64,000 bases of DNA from Impatiens glandulifera (lineage: Eukaryota; Streptophyta; Magnoliopsida; Ericales; Balsaminaceae). Location of the stretch: contig NC_061864.1 in NCBI RefSeq assembly GCF_907164915.1, positions 1,350,389-1,414,388 on the forward strand, read 5' to 3'. The notes beneath the pieces are model-generated. The model was not told the DNA's origin, searched no databases, and saw nothing but the letters and a program-made list of their open reading frames with translations. The position numbers were made by a program, and so were the translations under genes. Positions 61,501 to 64,000 of this stretch are shown here, one piece after another; the first letter of the stretch is position 1; each line of letters begins with the position of its first letter.

Positions 61501-64000
61501 TCAAAATCTATATTATTTAATTAAATACAAATAAATCTTCATTCTAGAATAAATTAATAAAATCTCATTCAAATTGGGATAAACTATTTTTTCTTGCTTG
61601 GGTAAAAAATCATTATAATCTCTTTATATTTCTTTAAATACTATTTTAGTTTAGATAGAAATGAATGTAAAAATTATATTGATGCTCAGTTGGAAAGAGT
61701 TTGACCTAATATACAAAAATATCATAATTTTTTATAAAAAAAAATAGGTACAAAAGTTGTCCAAACAAAATGATATTGTAGTATGTAGGGGTGTTCATCG
61801 GTTCGGTTTTCGGGTTTTCGAGTTTTCGGTTCAGGTTCTTCGAATTTTTATTTTTTTTAAGAAAATTCGAAAACCGAACCGATTTGAATAAATTCGAATT
61901 CGGTTGATTCGAATTCGGTAAATTCGAATTCGGTTGATTCGAATTCGGTAAATTCGAATTCGGTTCGAATTCGGTCAGATATTCTGTTTAAACCAAATAT
62001 AGAACATCACCTACCCATAAGATAATTTTTTTTAAAAGAGTTAACAAAATAAATAAGTTGTTAAAAAGATATTATCTACTTAAATTATAAAAAAATATAA
62101 ATCACGCAAACTTAGCTTAACACTAATGTATATTCGACAATTAAACGACGAAAGTAAAATAGTGTCGCCGACGACAATATATGACAGTTGAGACGTGTTG
62201 ACAACTAGAGAAATGGAAAAATGAATTAGGGATTATGGATTTAATGTAGGGATCTAATAGGAGGTCCATGATAATTTAATATAAATATGTAATAAGTTAT
62301 ATAATATATAATAAAAATAAATAATAAAAATGAATTCGGTTTTCGGTTTGGTTTTCGAGTTGAAACCTAAACTCGAAAACCAAACCGAAAACCGTATTTA
62401 AATTCGAATCGATTTAAAATTCGATTCGAAAACCGAAAATGTATTTCGAATTCGGTTTATTCGAATTTGGTATTTCGAATTCGTTTATGTATTTATTAAT
62501 TAATTAAGTTTATTTGTTTATAAGTAATATAATTATAATATTCTAATTTTTTTTTTATTTCTCACACTTATTTTAATATAAAAGTTATCACGATTCTCAC
62601 ATTTATCATAGTCTCTTAAAGAGTTTATAGTAAAAAATAATGCTTATTTTTCGTATAAAAATTTAATAACTATAAAAGTAATTACTAATTTTTAAGTGAC
62701 AAAAATTGTTAAAAATTTTAAAAGTTTTAATTTAATTTTGTAATAAAACATTTTAAATTAATATAAAATTATAACTCATTGATATTGAAAAATAAGTAAG
62801 ATTCTTTTTAATTGGATTAATATTTTTTTTTTGCGATTAAGTTCTTTAAATAATTATATTTTCCCAAAAAAAAAGTAAAAAATAAGAATAAGTCATTATT
62901 TGTGTCAATTGGAATTGAATGACATAACGGTTTTAAAAATGAAATAGAAAAAATCATATCGGTGTTATACTTAAGTGATGGTAGTTGGTGATGGCAAATG
63001 GTGTGTTCTTGCTCTGGCCTCAAACATTATATTTTATTTATTTATTTATTTATATGGAGGGAGGGGGTCTTAAGTCTTAACTCTTAAGAGAATTCTATTT
63101 GAAATTGACATTCTTGGCTAAAAACAATATTTGAAAGTGATATATGTAATTAATATAAGCTTAAATTCTATTATGAAAGTGATTATTTTGGGCTTGTCAA
63201 GGCCCAAATATCACTGAGCCCACATATTTAAAGAGTATCAATTATCATATGGATTTGATCTTGTTTATGAATGGGTTTTGTAAAAAAAAAAAAAATTAAA
63301 TAAATAAAGGAGAAGAAAAAGATTATGAATGTTAGACTCTGAATCAAAATATTAAATAAATTTTTAAGTGAATTTTTTATATTTTTTTTAAAAACAATTT
63401 AATATTATTTCATTAAAGAAATGGGAGAATCCAAAATGAGTCAAGAACCCTATATTTGATTAAACCAAATGAGTATAAGAAAAAAAAAAAAAAAAAAAAA
63501 AAAAATCTAAATATTAATAGTCTCATTCAAATGAGATATTTCTTCTTTTGACTAACTTTTATTGTTTTCAAAGTTATTATTCTTTTTCTTTTATGTAATT
63601 TTCTCTTATTTTTGTGTGTGAATATATTGCTTCCCAACATCAATGTCAACTTTCTTTTTACTATTTCTCTCAACATCTATTTTGTCTTTAATTTTTCTTT
63701 GTTTGTAAGTGATCGATGAAGACAATTCGAACACCCTATTTTTTCTTCTGTTTAACTCTTTTTCTTCATCACTCTTCTCCTTTGTTATTTCTTCTTTTTG
63801 CTTGTTTTTATTTTTGTCTTCAAATTAAACTTCTTCAACATTTTTCTTCAATTATTACTTTCTTCCAAAACAAGGGTGATTGGGAAAATAAAATTTAGGG
63901 AAGGGAGCAAGAGAGAAAATGAAGTGAAAAAGAGAAGAGAATCAGTCAATAATTTTTTTTTCAAATTCTTTTCCTCACTAGATTAATCAATCGGTCTTAT
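61501..64000. other. AT-rich right end of the window
   Basis: Apart from the hairpin-rich repeat at 61790-62480, a GGCCCA motif at 63202-63207 and a poly-A run of about 26 at 63480-63505, nothing was recognised. Open frames near 63716-63986 are low-complexity (Phe/Leu-rich) and are not called. Confidence 0.5.
61790..62490. mobile_element. Decayed hAT-like non-autonomous element or hairpin repeat
   Basis: The left end GGGGTGTTCATCGGTTCGG is typical of a widespread class of plant non-autonomous hAT-like elements. Inside, units of GATTCGAATTCGGT and AAATTCGAATTCGGT repeat at about 61893-61977. At 62337-62394 there is a perfect hairpin with 25-bp arms and an 8-base loop. The expected right terminus (complement of the left end) is missing, so the element is truncated or misassigned. 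Confidence 0.5.

Overview
The window is nuclear DNA of a flowering plant, most likely a eudicot. The genes have many short introns with plant-type splice sites, they sit in very AT-rich intergenic DNA full of (TA)n arrays and small inverted-repeat elements, and the products are plant-specific (auxin response factor, plastid KAS I, X8/GPI protein, pectin methylesterase inhibitors, NEAP, ATL-type RING-H2). The pectin methylesterase inhibitors resemble the kiwifruit type, which hints at Ericales, but the species cannot be fixed from the window. Exon structures below were assembled by hand from splice sites, reading-frame continuity and recalled family motifs; every multi-exon model closes in frame.

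Layout. 1-560: probable 5' leader of a minus-strand gene leaving the window on the left. 2016-5535 (+): a 14-exon haspin kinase gene with an E2F-type site just upstream. 7131-8325 (+): an X8 (CBM43) callose-binding-like protein with a probable GPI tail. 9693-10929 (-): a nuclear envelope-associated protein (NEAP) with one GC-AG intron. 11-18 kb: AT-rich DNA with one weak minus-strand transcript candidate. 18255-26372 (+): three tandem single-exon pectin methylesterase inhibitors separated by foldback elements, a 106-bp tandem repeat and expanded promoter repeats. 27425-29400 (+): kinesin light chain-related TPR protein. 30249-31326 (-): the small secretory-pathway protein kish, split so that its first coding exon is only the ATG. 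31560-32411: a Mutator-type MITE. 34143-34490 (-): an unrecognised 115-aa single-exon ORF. 35330-37820 (-): the 26S proteasome lid subunit RPN12. 40222-40794 (+): an ATL-type RING-H2 protein. 41659-45310 (-): a 14-exon auxin response factor of the ARF9/11/18 type. 45.3-58.8 kb: a gene-poor stretch with a second Mutator-type MITE and two SINE-like pieces. 58828-61209 (-): plastid 3-ketoacyl-ACP synthase I. 61.2-64 kb: AT-rich DNA with a hairpin-forming GAATTCGG-rich repeat.

The genes do not form an operon or a single pathway; this is an ordinary plant gene neighbourhood. I found no convincing new biological system. The most useful points are the hidden kish gene, the GC-AG intron, the two MITEs with visible 9-bp target duplications, the foldbacks, and the PMEI cluster with its rearranged promoters.
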